A stretch of 64,000 nt of DNA from Nocardioides currus (GTDB lineage Bacteria > Actinomycetota > Actinomycetes > Propionibacteriales > Nocardioidaceae): positions 806,001 to 870,000 of the forward strand of contig NZ_PYXZ01000001.1 in assembly GCF_003057875.1 (NCBI RefSeq), in the 5' to 3' direction. The notes below the pieces were generated by a model that ran no database searches, had not been told where the DNA came from, and was given only the letters and a program-made list of their open reading frames with translations. This document shows, piece after piece, positions 17,491 to 28,811 of this stretch. The translations under genes were made by a program, and so were the position numbers. Within the stretch, counting starts at the first letter, position 1. Every line of letters begins with the position of its first letter.

Positions 17491-19578
17491 ATGGCGACCA
17501 AGCGGACACAGCGAGCGAGCACCACCACCCCCGACCAGCGCGGCAGCGGGGACGAGCTCCACCAGGGCGTCAAGCGCGGCGAGCGGATGACGACCGCGAC
17601 GGGGGTGCCGCTCGGCGACGGGCAGAACTCCCTCAAGGTGGGTGATCGCGGGCCGACCCTCCTCGAGGACTTCGCGTTCCGCGAGAAGATGTTCCACTTC
17701 GACCACGAGCGCATCCCGGAGCGGGTCGTGCACGCGCGCGGCTACAGCGCCCACGCGACCCTCGAGTGCCTCGACGCCATCCCCGACCTGACGCGGGCGG
17801 CGCCCTTCCAGCGCAAGGGCCAGAAGACCGAGGCGTTCGTCCGCTTCTCGACCGTGGCCGGCAACCTCGGCTCGCCCGACCTGGCCCGCGACGTGCGCGG
17901 CTTCGCGGTGAAGATGTACACCGAGGAGGGCAACTGGGACCTCGTCGGCAACAACATCCCGGTCTTCTTCATCCAGGACGCGACGAAGTTCCCCGACCTC
18001 GTGCACGCGGTCAAGGAGGAGCAGGACCGCGGCTGGCCGCAGGCCGCGTCGGCGCACGACACCTTCTGGGACTTCGTCTCCCTGATGCCCGAGTCCACCC
18101 ACATGCTGCTGTGGGCGATGAGCGACCGGGCGATCCCGCGCTCGTTCCGCTTCATGGAGGGCTTCGGCGTCCACACCTACCGCTTCGTCAACGCCGACGG
18201 CCAGGACACCTTCGTCAAGTTCCACTGGAAGCCCCGCCAGGGCCTGCAGTCGGTGGTGTGGAACGAGGCACTCAAGATCAACGGCGCCGATCCCGACTTC
18301 CACCGGCGCGACCTCCACGCGGCGATCGACAGCGGCGACCTCCCCCAGTGGGACCTCGGCGTGCAGGTCTTCGACGAGGCCTTCGCCGACGAGTTCGACT
18401 TCGACGTCCTCGACGCCACCAAGATCATCCCCGAGGAGGTCGTGCCGGTGCGGGTCATCGCGCGGCTGACCCTCGATCGCAACGTCGACAACATGTTCGC
18501 GGAGAACGAGCAGGTCGCCTTCGGCACCCACAACGTCATCCCCGGCATCGACTTCAGCAACGACCCGCTGCTGCAGGGGCGCAACTTCTCCTACCTCGAC
18601 ACCCAGCTCAAGCGGCTCGGCAGCACCAACTTCACCCAGCTGCCGGTGAACGCTCCCCGCTGCCCGGTCATGCACTTCCAGCGTGACGGGCACATGCAGA
18701 CGTCCCTGCAGGAGGGGCGCGGCAACTACGAGCCCAACTCCCTGACCGGTGACGACCGCGGACCGCGCGCCGACGTCGTCCAGGGCTACCAGAGCGTGGT
18801 CCGTGACGAGCAGGGGCCCGTACGCCGCCTGCGGGCCGAGTCGTTCGCCGACCACTACAGCCAGGCCCGGCAGTTCTTCCTCAGCCAGACCGAGGTCGAG
18901 CGCGAGCACATCGTGGCGGCCTTCTCGTTCGAGCTCGGCAAGGTCGAGGACCCGAAGATCCGCACCCGGATGCTCGCCAACCTGCGCAACGTCCACGACG
19001 ACCTCGCCGTGGGCGTGGCCGACACCCTCGCGATGCCCCTGCCGGACCCGGCCGAGGCCGCGGTGCCCACACGCACCGACCTGCCGGAGTCGCCCGCGTT
19101 GAGCATCCTGCTCAACGGTCCCGGGTCGTTCGCCGGGCGCAAGCTCGGCGTGCTCGTCAGCAACGGGAGCGACAGGGCACTGGTCAATGCCGTCACGCAG
19201 GCGTTCGAGGACGCCGGCGCCGTGGTGGAGTACGTCGCCCCGGCGATCGGCCCCGTCAAGCTCAAGGGCGGCGGCACCATCACGCCCGACCACGCCATCG
19301 ACGGCGGGCCGTCCGTCCTCTTCGACGCGGTGGCGCTGCTGCCGTCCGCGGACGGCGCGGCCGAGCTGGCTGGCCGGGCCAGCGCCCGTGACTTCGTGAG
19401 CGACGCCTTCTCCCACCACAAGCTGATCGGCACGGGCCCCGCCGCCGCGCCGCTCGTCCAGGCGGCCCGTGTCGAGCCCGACGACGGGTGCCTCGACGTC
19501 ACCTCGCCCGACGACGCCGCCGCCTTCGTCGACCTCTGCGGAGGCCTGCGGTTCTGGGAGCGCGACGTCCGGCCCTGA
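17491..19578 (+). CDS. katE: Large-subunit (clade II, HPII-type) catalase
   Basis: 695 residues, the size of large monofunctional haem catalases. The catalytic histidine lies in [16 protein letters not shown] near 81, the catalytic asparagine in [11 protein letters not shown] near 155, and the haem-ligand tyrosine in [12 protein letters not shown] near 365. A C-terminal flavodoxin/DJ-1-like domain (about 545-695, [16 protein letters not shown] onward) defines clade II. It disproportionates hydrogen peroxide in the cytoplasm. ATG at 17491 is chosen over the upstream codon at 17452 because CATGAT lies six bases before it and family N-termini begin near here. No regulator gene is adjacent. Confidence 0.94.
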   Translation: MATKRTQRASTTTPDQRGSGDELHQGVKRGERMTTATGVPLGDGQNSLKVGDRGPTLLEDFAFREKMFHFDHERIPERVVHARGYSAHATLECLDAIPDLTRAAPFQRKGQKTEAFVRFSTVAGNLGSPDLARDVRGFAVKMYTEEGNWDLVGNNIPVFFIQDATKFPDLVHAVKEEQDRGWPQAASAHDTFWDFVSLMPESTHMLLWAMSDRAIPRSFRFMEGFGVHTYRFVNADGQDTFVKFHWKPRQGLQSVVWNEALKINGADPDFHRRDLHAAIDSGDLPQWDLGVQVFDEAFADEFDFDVLDATKIIPEEVVPVRVIARLTLDRNVDNMFAENEQVAFGTHNVIPGIDFSNDPLLQGRNFSYLDTQLKRLGSTNFTQLPVNAPRCPVMHFQRDGHMQTSLQEGRGNYEPNSLTGDDRGPRADVVQGYQSVVRDEQGPVRRLRAESFADHYSQARQFFLSQTEVEREHIVAAFSFELGKVEDPKIRTRMLANLRNVHDDLAVGVADTLAMPLPDPAEAAVPTRTDLPESPALSILLNGPGSFAGRKLGVLVSNGSDRALVNAVTQAFEDAGAVVEYVAPAIGPVKLKGGGTITPDHAIDGGPSVLFDAVALLPSADGAAELAGRASARDFVSDAFSHHKLIGTGPAAAPLVQAARVEPDDGCLDVTSPDDAAAFVDLCGGLRFWERDVRP

Positions 19579-19607
19579 CGAGCCACTGCTCTGGCACACT
19601 TCGGCGC

Positions 19608-20378
19608 ATGGCAGACCAGGACCGCGACGACGACGGCCCCTCCCTCGAGCTCCCCTCCTTCTTCGGCCGGAAGAAGAAGGCGCGGCCGGAGCCGGACGCG
19701 GCGCCAGAGGCGTCATCGCAGCCGGTGCCCGAGCCAGACTCCGAGCCGGAGCCGGAGTTGGCGCCGGACCCAGTGTCCGATCCCGAGCCGGAGCCCGAGA
19801 CGTCATCGCAGCCGGAGCCCGCGCCGGAGTCCGAGCCGGAGCCCGCGCCGGAGCCCGAGCCCGTGGCGGTACCGCCGGTCGCCCCTCGGGCGGTCCGGGC
19901 GGAGCCGGTTGCGCCCGTCGCCGTACCCACGAACGCACCCGCACCCGGACCTGCACCGGTCGCGGAACCGGTCGCCGAGTCCCGACCCGAGCGCGAGCGA
20001 CCGGCCCTCCCGGGTCTGCAGGCCGCCCTGGTCGTGGGCGCCGCGATCGGCCTGCTGGCCGTGCTGCTGACCTTCGGGTCCCTCAAGCTCTGCGAGGTCG
20101 TGCGCGGCACGGACTCCTGCGGGGGTCCCGGCCTGCTCCTGCTGGTCGCGACCCTGGTCGTGCTGACCTACGCCGGCGCCTGGCTGCTGCGCGCGTTCGG
20201 GATCGACGATCCCGGCAGCACCAGCTTCCTCGCCGTCGGCCTGCTGACGGTGGTGGCCGTGCTGTTCCTGCTCGACGTCGTCTACAGCTGGTGGATGGTC
20301 ATCGTCGTCCCGCTCGTGGGGATGGCGACCTACGCGCTGTCGTGGTGGGTGACGACGAGGTTCGTCGACGTCGAGTGA
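19608..20378 (+). CDS. Acidic Pro/Glu-rich membrane protein of unknown function
   Basis: 256 residues in two parts. Residues 1-135 are low complexity, very rich in Pro, Glu and Ala, with runs of EPEPE and a short basic patch (GRKKKARPE) near 22. Residues 142-250 hold about four membrane segments. A loop with [12 protein letters not shown] contains two cysteines between the first two helices that could form an extracytoplasmic disulfide. CACACT seven bases before the ATG suggests a leaderless start. No family recognised. Its stop abuts the convergent asd stop without a gap (TGATCA). Confidence 0.7.
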   Translation: MADQDRDDDGPSLELPSFFGRKKKARPEPDAAPEASSQPVPEPDSEPEPELAPDPVSDPEPEPETSSQPEPAPESEPEPAPEPEPVAVPPVAPRAVRAEPVAPVAVPTNAPAPGPAPVAEPVAESRPERERPALPGLQAALVVGAAIGLLAVLLTFGSLKLCEVVRGTDSCGGPGLLLLVATLVVLTYAGAWLLRAFGIDDPGSTSFLAVGLLTVVAVLFLLDVVYSWWMVIVVPLVGMATYALSWWVTTRFVDVE

Positions 20379-22707
<2,329 letters not shown>

Positions 22708-22781
22708 GGTGTGACCCTCGACGATCTGGTTGACGACTGGTGCGTCAGGTCGCGGTCCCGCGACGAGCTGACCCCCGGATT

Positions 22782-23396
22782 CTACCGGGGTGACTCGGTC
22801 GGCTCTTCCAACATCTCATGGGCGACGGTGAGGGCCTCGACGGTCTCGTCGAAGTCGGTGTCGAAACGGTCGTGCGCGACCACCGTCAGCAGGGCGTTGA
22901 GCGCGGCGCCGGCCAGGTTGCCCCAGCTGTTGACGTAGGAGAACTGCCACCACCACAGCGCCTCGTCGACGTTGCCGAGGCGGTAGTGCCGCAGGCCGTT
23001 GTCGAGGTCGATCGCGATCGAGGTGAGGTCGTCGGAGAGCTGGCTCTGGACGATCTCGGGGAGGTAGGGGTCGAAGACGAAGCTGTAGGTGTCGACGCTG
23101 TCGAGCATCGTGGCCAACCGCAGGCGCATCTCCTCGATGTCGGCCTCGGGGCCGACGTCGGGCTGGTACTCCTCGCGGGGCTGGAAGTCGAGCTGGGCGC
23201 CCAGGCGCGCTCCCGCCAGCAGCACCTGGCTGATCTCGAGCAGGAGCAGCGAGACGGCCTGCGAGCCGTTGCCCTCACGCGAGATCGCCCGCAGCGCGAG
23301 CAGGAAGCTCTCGATCTGGTCGGCGATCTGCGCGGCGAACTCCTCGCGCTCCGCCATGCCCGCCCGGGACGCGTCCTGCGTGGTCTGGTCAGTCAT
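22782..23396 (-). CDS. DUF5063-family protein
   Basis: 204 residues, mostly helical and acidic, with no signal peptide. The conserved core includes [17 protein letters not shown] and a Trp-rich stretch [25 protein letters not shown] at about 145-170. This family of unknown function commonly sits after recR in actinobacteria. Here the start overlaps the recR stop by eight bases, so the two are co-translated, and aspartate kinase follows 75 bases later. A link to RecR-dependent repair is only inferred from gene order. Confidence 0.8.
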   Translation of the reverse strand: MTDQTTQDASRAGMAEREEFAAQIADQIESFLLALRAISREGNGSQAVSLLLLEISQVLLAGARLGAQLDFQPREEYQPDVGPEADIEEMRLRLATMLDSVDTYSFVFDPYLPEIVQSQLSDDLTSIAIDLDNGLRHYRLGNVDEALWWWQFSYVNSWGNLAGAALNALLTVVAHDRFDTDFDETVEALTVAHEMLEEPTESPR

Positions 23397-23988
23397 CTGC
23401 CGATCGCCTTCCTGCGAATGCTCGACCGAGGGTCACTTCGTCGGCGTACTCGAGGTCGCCGCCCACCGGCAGTCCACTCGCCAGACGCGTCACGCGCAAC
23501 CCCATCGGGCTCAGCATCCGCGTGAGATACGTCGCGGTCGCCTCGCCCTCGAGGTTGGGGTCGGTGGCCAGGATGACCTCGGTGACGACGCCGTCGGCCA
23601 GCCGCACCATCAGCTCGCGGATGCGCAGCTGCTCGGGGCCGATGCCGTCGATCGGGGAGATCGCGCCGCCGAGGACGTGGTAGCGCCCCCGGAACTCGCG
23701 CGTGCGCTCGATCGCGACGACGTCCTTGTACTCCTCGACGACGCACAGCAGCGACTGGTCGCGGCGCGGGTCGCGGCAGATCCGGCACTGCTCGTCCTGC
23801 GAGACGTTGAAGCAGATCGAGCAGAACTTGACCTTGTCCTTGACCTCGACGAGGACGTCGGCGAGGCGGCGTACGTCGGTGGGCTCGGCCTGCAGGAGGT
23901 GGAACGCGATCCGCTGGGCGCTCTTGGGCCCGACGCCGGGCAGCCGCCCCAGCTCGTCGATCAGGTCCTGGACGATGCCTTCGTACAA
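23389..23988 (-). CDS. recR: Recombination mediator RecR
   Basis: 199 residues. Helix-hairpin-helix at the N-terminus ([20 protein letters not shown]), a four-cysteine zinc finger ([16 protein letters not shown]) near 57-74, and a Toprim domain at about 80-175 with VVEEYKDV and [18 protein letters not shown]. It loads RecA at gaps together with RecO and RecF. The start is a TTG at 23988 with AGGA about seven bases upstream, fixed by family alignment. It sits eight bases after the ybaB stop. Confidence 0.96.
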   Translation of the reverse strand: MYEGIVQDLIDELGRLPGVGPKSAQRIAFHLLQAEPTDVRRLADVLVEVKDKVKFCSICFNVSQDEQCRICRDPRRDQSLLCVVEEYKDVVAIERTREFRGRYHVLGGAISPIDGIGPEQLRIRELMVRLADGVVTEVILATDPNLEGEATATYLTRMLSPMGLRVTRLASGLPVGGDLEYADEVTLGRAFAGRRSADD

Positions 23989-23996
23989 CGAGGGTC

Positions 23997-24407
23997 CTAG
24001 AAGCCGAGCTGGCCGCTGGGCGACCCGCCCTCGGGCCCGCCGAGGCCGGGGAGGCCGCCGCCGAGGCCCTCGAGACCGCCGGCGAGCGGACCCATCGCCT
24101 CGCTGGCCGCGGCCTCCGCCTTGGCCTTGGCGTCGCGGTAGGCCGCGACGATCATGTCGCCGAGGTCGGCGAGGTCGTCGGAGTCGGAGCCGTCGAACTG
24201 GCCGGCGGTGATGTCGACGCCGAACAGCTCGCCGACGCCGTTGACCGTGACCGTCACGGCGCCCCCGGCGATGGTGCCGGTGATCTTCTGCTCGGCCAGC
24301 TGGTCCTGGGCCTGCTGGAGCTGCTCCTGCATCTGCTGCGCCTGCTGCAGCAGGGCGTTCATGTCGAAGCCGCCGCCACCGAGGGCGTCGAACGGGTTCT
24401 GGGTCAT
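23997..24407 (-). CDS. YbaB/EbfC nucleoid-associated protein
   Basis: 136 residues. Gln-rich helix [19 protein letters not shown] at about 16-34, then the beta hairpin [21 protein letters not shown] and a C-terminal helix, followed by a Gly/Leu-rich tail longer than in Escherichia coli. The family forms DNA-binding dimers. ATG at 24407 has GGGAGA seven bases upstream. The dnaX-ybaB-recR order is conserved in many bacteria. Confidence 0.93.
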   Translation of the reverse strand: MTQNPFDALGGGGFDMNALLQQAQQMQEQLQQAQDQLAEQKITGTIAGGAVTVTVNGVGELFGVDITAGQFDGSDSDDLADLGDMIVAAYRDAKAKAEAAASEAMGPLAGGLEGLGGGLPGLGGPEGGSPSGQLGF

Positions 24408-24447
24408 CGGGTCTCCCGGGCTGGTCGGTCGGTGTGGGTGGTGGTGG

Positions 24448-26703
24448 TCACGAGTGCTTGATCTCCTCGATGACCTTCGCGCCGAGGGCCTGCTGGAGCA
24501 GGGCCGTGCTGTCGAGTCCTTGGGTGTCGGGCGCCGGGTCGTCGGGATCGGCTGCCTCATCGGCCAACGCACCGTGGTCGACAGGGGTTCCCGACTCGGG
24601 GCCGGTCTCGCGCGACCGTTCCAGGGCCTCGCGGGCCGCGCTCAGCCCGCTGGGGGCGCCGGGCTCGGGGGCCTCGGCACTGGCCCACGCGGGCGGACCG
24701 TCGGGGGCCGCCTGGGGCGGGGATGCCTGGGCGGGTGGTGGCGCCTCGCTCGCCCACGCCGGCGGCGCACTGGGTGCGTCGACCGCGGGAGGAGCGGGAT
24801 CCACGGGGTCGGTGGCCGCCTGCCGCACGACCGGGCGACCGGCGTCGGGCTGGGCGCCCGGGTCGATGATCGCGTCGATGCGCCACTCCGCGCCGACGAC
24901 GTCGATCGCCGCCTGGCGCAGGATCTCGTCGGACCCTCCGGCCAGGAACGAGTCCTTCGCGCCGGCGTTGGTGAAGCCGAGGGTCAGCGTCCGCGCGTCG
25001 ACCCCGATCACCTGGGCGTTCTGCGTCAGGTGGATCCACGTCACGCGACGCCGGGCCTTGGTCGCCTCGACGATGTCGGGCCACAGGCGGCGTACGTCGA
25101 CGAGGCTGAGGCTGCTCCCGGCGCTGGTCTCGGCCACGGGTTCCGTCGACGGTGGCGCGGACGGTGGGTCCGCGGGGGCCGCCTCGGCGGCCGCTGCGGG
25201 CTGGGCGGGGTGACTGGTCGGCGCGCTGACGGGCTCGGTGGGGGGCTCGGGGGCCTCCGGCTCCGGCTCGTCCTCGTCGAAGCGGGGCGGGGCGAACATC
25301 GGCTCGTGCTCCCCGTGCTCGACCGGCGCCGGGCCGGCGGCGGGCGGTGCCTGGGCCGGGGCCGACGACTGGCCCGCCGCGGGAGCGGGCGCCGCGGGCT
25401 CGACCGGAGCCGCGGCGGGCGCCGGAGCCGCGGCGGGCGCCGGCGCCGCGGCGGGGGCCGGCGGCACGGGGTGGTCGGGGGCGGGCCGCTGGGGACGCTC
25501 ACCCACCGGGGCGCTGACCGTCCCGGAGACGTCGAGGCGGCGCTCGATCCGGTCGAGGCGCGCCATCACGCCGTCGCTGGTGTCGTCGGCGCCGGGCAGG
25601 AGCACGCGCGCGCAGATGAGCTCGAGCAGCAGCCGGGGCGCAGTGGCCCCGCGCATCTCGGTCAGCCCGGCCGCGACGATGTCGGCCGCGCGGCTCAGCT
25701 CGACCGCGCCGAAGCGCGCGGCCTGCGCGACCAGCCGCTCCCCCGCGTCCTGGGGCACGTCGAGCAGCCCGCTGGCCGGGGCGTCGGGCACGGCCGCGAC
25801 GATGACGAGGTCGCGCAACCGGCGCAGCAGGTCCTCGGTGAAGCGGCGCGGGTCGCGCCCGGTCTCGACGACCTTGTCGACCACCCCGAACACCCCGGCA
25901 CCGTCGACGGCGGCGAACGCGTCGACCACCTCGTCGAGCAGGGTCTCGGGCGTGAACCCCAGCAGGGCGCTGGCCAGGTCGTAGGTGACCCCGTCGGCGC
26001 CGGCCCCGCCCATCAGCTGGTCGAGCACCGACAGCGTGTCACGGGCGGACCCGCCGCCCGCCCGGACCACGAGCGGCAGCGCGGCCTGCTCGATCGCGAC
26101 CTGCTCGAGCTGGCAGAGCTGGCTGAGGTAGTCGGAGAGCTGGCGCGGCGGGATCAGCCGGAACGGGTAGTGGTGGGTGCGCGACCGGATGGTCGGCAGC
26201 ACCTTCTCGGGCTCGGTCGTGGCGAAGATGAACCGCAGGTGGGGCGGCGGCTCCTCGACCAGCTTGAGCAGCGCGTTGAAGCCCTGGTTGGAGACCATGT
26301 GGGCCTCGTCGATGATGTAGATCTTGTAGCGGTCGCGCACCGGCGAGAAGAACGCCTTCTCCCGCAGGTCGCGGGCGTCGTCGACGCCGCCGTGGGAGGC
26401 AGCGTCGATCTCGATCACGTCGATCGACCCGCCGCCGCCGCGGGCCAGCTCGCGGCAGCTGTCGCACTCGCCGCACGGGTCGGCGATCGGGGCGCGCGCG
26501 CAGTTGAGGGCACGCGCCAGGATCCGCGCGGAGGTCGTCTTGCCGCAGCCGCGCGGGCCGGAGAAGAGGTAGGCGTGGTTGACCCGGTCGTTCGCCAGGG
26601 CGTTGCGCAGGGGCTCGGTGACGTGCTCCTGGCCGATGACCTCCTGGAAGGTCTCGGGTCGGTAGCGGCGATACAGCGCCAACGGTGACTGGGGGGACTC
26701 CAC
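24448..26703 (-). CDS. dnaX: DNA polymerase III subunit gamma/tau
   Basis: 751 residues. AAA+ ATPase domain at about 1-230: LALYRRYRPETFQEVIGQEHV, Walker A FSGPRGCGKTTSARIL, zinc module CGECDSC, IYIIDEAHM and FATTEPEKVLPTIRSR. The collar domain runs to about 370, then a Pro/Ala/Glu-rich linker (about 380-570) and a C-terminal region (about 570-640) that fits the polymerase-binding part of tau. It is the clamp-loader ATPase that ties leading- and lagging-strand polymerases together. GTG at 26703 is chosen because TAGGGT is seven bases upstream (leaderless). Confidence 0.96.
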   Translation of the reverse strand: MESPQSPLALYRRYRPETFQEVIGQEHVTEPLRNALANDRVNHAYLFSGPRGCGKTTSARILARALNCARAPIADPCGECDSCRELARGGGGSIDVIEIDAASHGGVDDARDLREKAFFSPVRDRYKIYIIDEAHMVSNQGFNALLKLVEEPPPHLRFIFATTEPEKVLPTIRSRTHHYPFRLIPPRQLSDYLSQLCQLEQVAIEQAALPLVVRAGGGSARDTLSVLDQLMGGAGADGVTYDLASALLGFTPETLLDEVVDAFAAVDGAGVFGVVDKVVETGRDPRRFTEDLLRRLRDLVIVAAVPDAPASGLLDVPQDAGERLVAQAARFGAVELSRAADIVAAGLTEMRGATAPRLLLELICARVLLPGADDTSDGVMARLDRIERRLDVSGTVSAPVGERPQRPAPDHPVPPAPAAAPAPAAAPAPAAAPVEPAAPAPAAGQSSAPAQAPPAAGPAPVEHGEHEPMFAPPRFDEDEPEPEAPEPPTEPVSAPTSHPAQPAAAAEAAPADPPSAPPSTEPVAETSAGSSLSLVDVRRLWPDIVEATKARRRVTWIHLTQNAQVIGVDARTLTLGFTNAGAKDSFLAGGSDEILRQAAIDVVGAEWRIDAIIDPGAQPDAGRPVVRQAATDPVDPAPPAVDAPSAPPAWASEAPPPAQASPPQAAPDGPPAWASAEAPEPGAPSGLSAAREALERSRETGPESGTPVDHGALADEAADPDDPAPDTQGLDSTALLQQALGAKVIEEIKHS

Positions 26704-26775
26704 GACTCGAACCCTACGCACCGGCACCGACAGGGACCACCGCTCTCCCACAGGCGGCCCCCCGGGAGACGAAGA

Positions 26776-26863
26776 GGCCCCCCACGTACCCAGCAGAGCT
26801 CGCCTGCCCTTGCTGCCTTCCGGCCCTGGGGGAGTTCGACAAGATGCCGCCACGTGGGGGGTT
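26776..26863 (-). ncRNA. ffs: Signal recognition particle 4.5S RNA
   Basis: On the minus strand the core GGCCGGAAGGCAGCAAGGGC carries the conserved Ffh-binding symmetric and asymmetric loops of bacterial small SRP RNA. The ends pair through CCCCCCACGT / ACGTGGGGGG, making the expected long hairpin of about 88 bases. It lies directly upstream of dnaX, the usual place in actinobacteria. End points are approximate. Confidence 0.93.
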
Positions 26864-26870
26864 GGCGCAG

Positions 26871-26900
26871 AGTCTAGGTGAGGCGCGCTACTCGTCCCAA
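26871..26900 (-). promoter_or_regulatory. Promoter of the SRP RNA gene
   Basis: Minus-strand TTGGGA and TAGACT boxes with an 18-base spacer; the -10 box ends about eight bases before the RNA. The same TAGACT box precedes the tRNA-Ser(UGA) gene at 59081-59086. Confidence 0.6.
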
Positions 26901-26942
26901 CCGGGCCCGCCCGTCGCCGTACGCCGCCCGTGCCGACTCGAT

Positions 26943-26972
26943 TTCACCAGCCGCTCACCCGACCGGTACGCT
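26943..26972 (+). promoter_or_regulatory. Promoter of tRNA-Ser(GGA)
   Basis: TTCACC and TACGCT hexamers with an 18-base spacer; the TACGCT ends seven bases before the tRNA, so the primary transcript would start almost at the mature 5' end. Confidence 0.45.
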
Positions 26973-26979
26973 CCTCCGC

Positions 26980-27069
26980 GGAGGATTCGCCTAGTGGCCT
27001 ATGGCGCTCGCTTGGAAAGCGGGTTGGGTGTGAAAGCCCTCAGGGGTTCGAATCCCCTATCCTCCGCCA
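26980..27069 (+). tRNA. tRNA-Ser (GGA)
   Basis: Ninety bases including an encoded CCA. Acceptor GGAGGAT pairs with ATCCTCC, discriminator G. The anticodon arm is CTCGC-TTGGAAA-GCGGG (anticodon GGA), followed by the long class II variable arm and T-loop TTCGAAT. Confidence 0.96.
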
Positions 27070-27071
27070 CG

Positions 27072-27098
27072 GAGCTCCCGGTCATCGACCGGGAGCTC
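27072..27098. terminator. Terminator of tRNA-Ser(GGA), overlapping the end of a LuxR gene
   Basis: Perfect 12-base stem GAGCTCCCGGTC / GACCGGGAGCTC with a three-base loop. The stop codon of the converging LuxR-type gene (27082) lies inside it, so it may act in both directions. Confidence 0.7.
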
Positions 27099-28125
27099 TC
27101 GTCATGGGGGGGGTCGACGCACCACTGCCGCTCGGGGTGGACGTGCGGAGATACTCCGCCACGGCCAGCACCCGTCGGTTGTTCTCCGCACCCGAGGGCA
27201 GGCCGAGCTTGACGAAGGTGGAGCTGATCGCCGGCTCCACCGTCTTCACGCTGAGGTGCAGGCGCTCGCAGATCGCCGCGTTGGACAGGCCCTGAGCCAT
27301 CAGCTGGAGGACCTCGTTCTCGCGGGGCGTCAACCCGTCGAGACGTCCCGCGGACTGCTCCGCCTCGATGACGCGCACCAGGCTGATCCGCTCGATCGCC
27401 CACCCCGCCGCCAGGGGGACCACCGGCACGAGCAGCAGTCCCGGCAGCGGTGATCCGCGGGTCACCAGACCCACCAGCAGGGCCGCGGCACACAGGCCGG
27501 TCGCGCCCACCAGCACGCTCAGCTGGCGCCGTACGACCGGGTCCGAGACCCGCCACCGCGTCGCCACGGCGACCACCCACAGCACCTGGCACGCGGCGTA
27601 GAACGGGTGCGCCACGGCAGACCAGAGGGTGGTCGCAGCGCTCGCGCCCGCGACCTGGAGCGGGTGGTCGAGCGAGATGTCGGCCGAGGCGTACTCCACC
27701 GGCCACAGCGCCGACGTGAGTGAGAGAGCAACGCCGATCGCCACCACCACGACGCACACCCGACGCCACCCCGGACCGAGTGCACGACCCTCCGGGAAGC
27801 AGACGACGGCAACGGTGATCGCCGACAGCACCAAGGCGATCGGCCAGACACCCAGCCAGGCCCACCACGCCGCCTCCGCAGCGTGCCCGACCTGGCGTCC
27901 GAGGAACATCGCCGCCTCGAGCAGGCCGATGCCGATGAAGAGCCGACCCTCCCGGTGGGCAGGACGCTGGAGCAGGATCGCGGCGCCCACGACCCCGAAG
28001 GTGAGGGCGAGCAGGCCGTTGTGCAGGTTGGCCAGCCAGACCCCCTGGGCGAAGCCCACCGCGGTCACCGCCACGACCGCGCACAGCAGCAGGAGGGTCC
28101 CCATCGCCCGGCCGCTGCTGTTCAC
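27082..28125 (-). CDS. Membrane-embedded LuxR-type transcriptional regulator
   Basis: 347 residues. About seven to eight membrane segments fill residues 8-245, followed by a LuxR helix-turn-helix at about 262-320 (LTPRENEVLQLMAQGLSNAAI, LHLSVKTVEPAISSTFVKLGL). There is no receiver or kinase domain, so it looks like a one-component membrane sensor-regulator. The GTG at 28125 has CACGAT six bases upstream; an ATG at 28146 is an alternative. It is divergent from a small membrane-protein gene, the likely target. Confidence 0.78.
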   Translation of the reverse strand: MNSSGRAMGTLLLLCAVVAVTAVGFAQGVWLANLHNGLLALTFGVVGAAILLQRPAHREGRLFIGIGLLEAAMFLGRQVGHAAEAAWWAWLGVWPIALVLSAITVAVVCFPEGRALGPGWRRVCVVVVAIGVALSLTSALWPVEYASADISLDHPLQVAGASAATTLWSAVAHPFYAACQVLWVVAVATRWRVSDPVVRRQLSVLVGATGLCAAALLVGLVTRGSPLPGLLLVPVVPLAAGWAIERISLVRVIEAEQSAGRLDGLTPRENEVLQLMAQGLSNAAICERLHLSVKTVEPAISSTFVKLGLPSGAENNRRVLAVAEYLRTSTPSGSGASTPPMTRAPGR

Positions 28126-28141
28126 GAGCCGATCGTGGCAG

Positions 28142-28206
28142 ACCACCGGCTCCGTCGACCCCAGGGTTTTCCCTGCACACCGCAGATCAGGGATGGCCCC
28201 GGTGGT
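28142..28206. promoter_or_regulatory. Inverted repeats between a LuxR gene and a membrane-protein gene
   Basis: Two candidate sites: paired arms ACCACCGG (28142-28149) and CCGGTGGT (28199-28206), and between them the palindrome CAGGG-TTTT-CCCTG (28162-28175). Both lie in the 137-base divergent gap and may bind the LuxR-type regulator. Confidence 0.4.
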
Positions 28207-28262
28207 GCGCGCGGCAGGACGACTCGACGCTGGAGCCCGACCGACGGACCGAAGGAGACTCC

Positions 28263-28811
28263 ATGAAGCACGACCCCACCGCGCCGCTGGGCCGCCTGCT
28301 CGACCTGGCCCTGATCGCTGGACCGCTCTGCTACCTGTTCCTCGACACGACCTATGCCGTCCGTGGCTGGTGGGACGGCCCGACCGGCGCGTTGCACGTC
28401 CTGGCCGCGGTCGTCTACGCCGCCACCGCGCTGCGGCTCGTCACCATGACCTCGGGGCGGACCCAGGCCGTGCTCGCCGTGATCGCCGTGCTGGGTGTCG
28501 TCGGCAATGCGGGTGTCGGTGAGAACACCGTCCACGTCGCTCTCGGCGGCAACGACCTGTTCATGGAGGACGCCGCACCGGCCAACCTCTTCAAGAGCAT
28601 GGGCTTCTTCTTCCCGCTCACCTTCGTGGTCGCGGCCGTCGCGCTGCGCGACCGGCTGCCGCGGCGGGTCTGGGTCGCCCTGGCGGCGGGCGCGGTGCTG
28701 TTCCCGGTCGCACACGTCGCCAACATCTCGTGGCTGGCCGTCGCGGACGGCCTGCTCATGCTGGCCGCGCTCGCCGGTGTCCACGCGGCCCGGGACGCGG
28801 CTACGCCTTGA
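28263..28811 (+). CDS. Small multi-pass membrane protein of unknown function
   Basis: 182 residues, about six membrane segments, no family recognised with confidence. GAAGGAGA precedes the ATG by five bases. The loop NAGVGENTVHVALGGNDLFMED at about 80-101 is the longest non-membrane stretch. It faces a membrane-bound LuxR-type regulator and its end overlaps the end of the converging flavoprotein gene by 11 bases. Confidence 0.68.
   Translation: MKHDPTAPLGRLLDLALIAGPLCYLFLDTTYAVRGWWDGPTGALHVLAAVVYAATALRLVTMTSGRTQAVLAVIAVLGVVGNAGVGENTVHVALGGNDLFMEDAAPANLFKSMGFFFPLTFVVAAVALRDRLPRRVWVALAAGAVLFPVAHVANISWLAVADGLLMLAALAGVHAARDAATP

Noticed and set aside
17359-19956. Very long open frame antisense to the catalase gene
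   Set aside because: It is rich in Arg, Gly, Asp and Val in the way reverse frames of GC-rich genes are, and has no family motif, whereas the plus strand codes a complete catalase.
26980-27098. Integration site of a mobile element at tRNA-Ser
   Set aside because: No integrase gene and no repeated tRNA end were seen nearby; the inverted repeat is a simple terminator.
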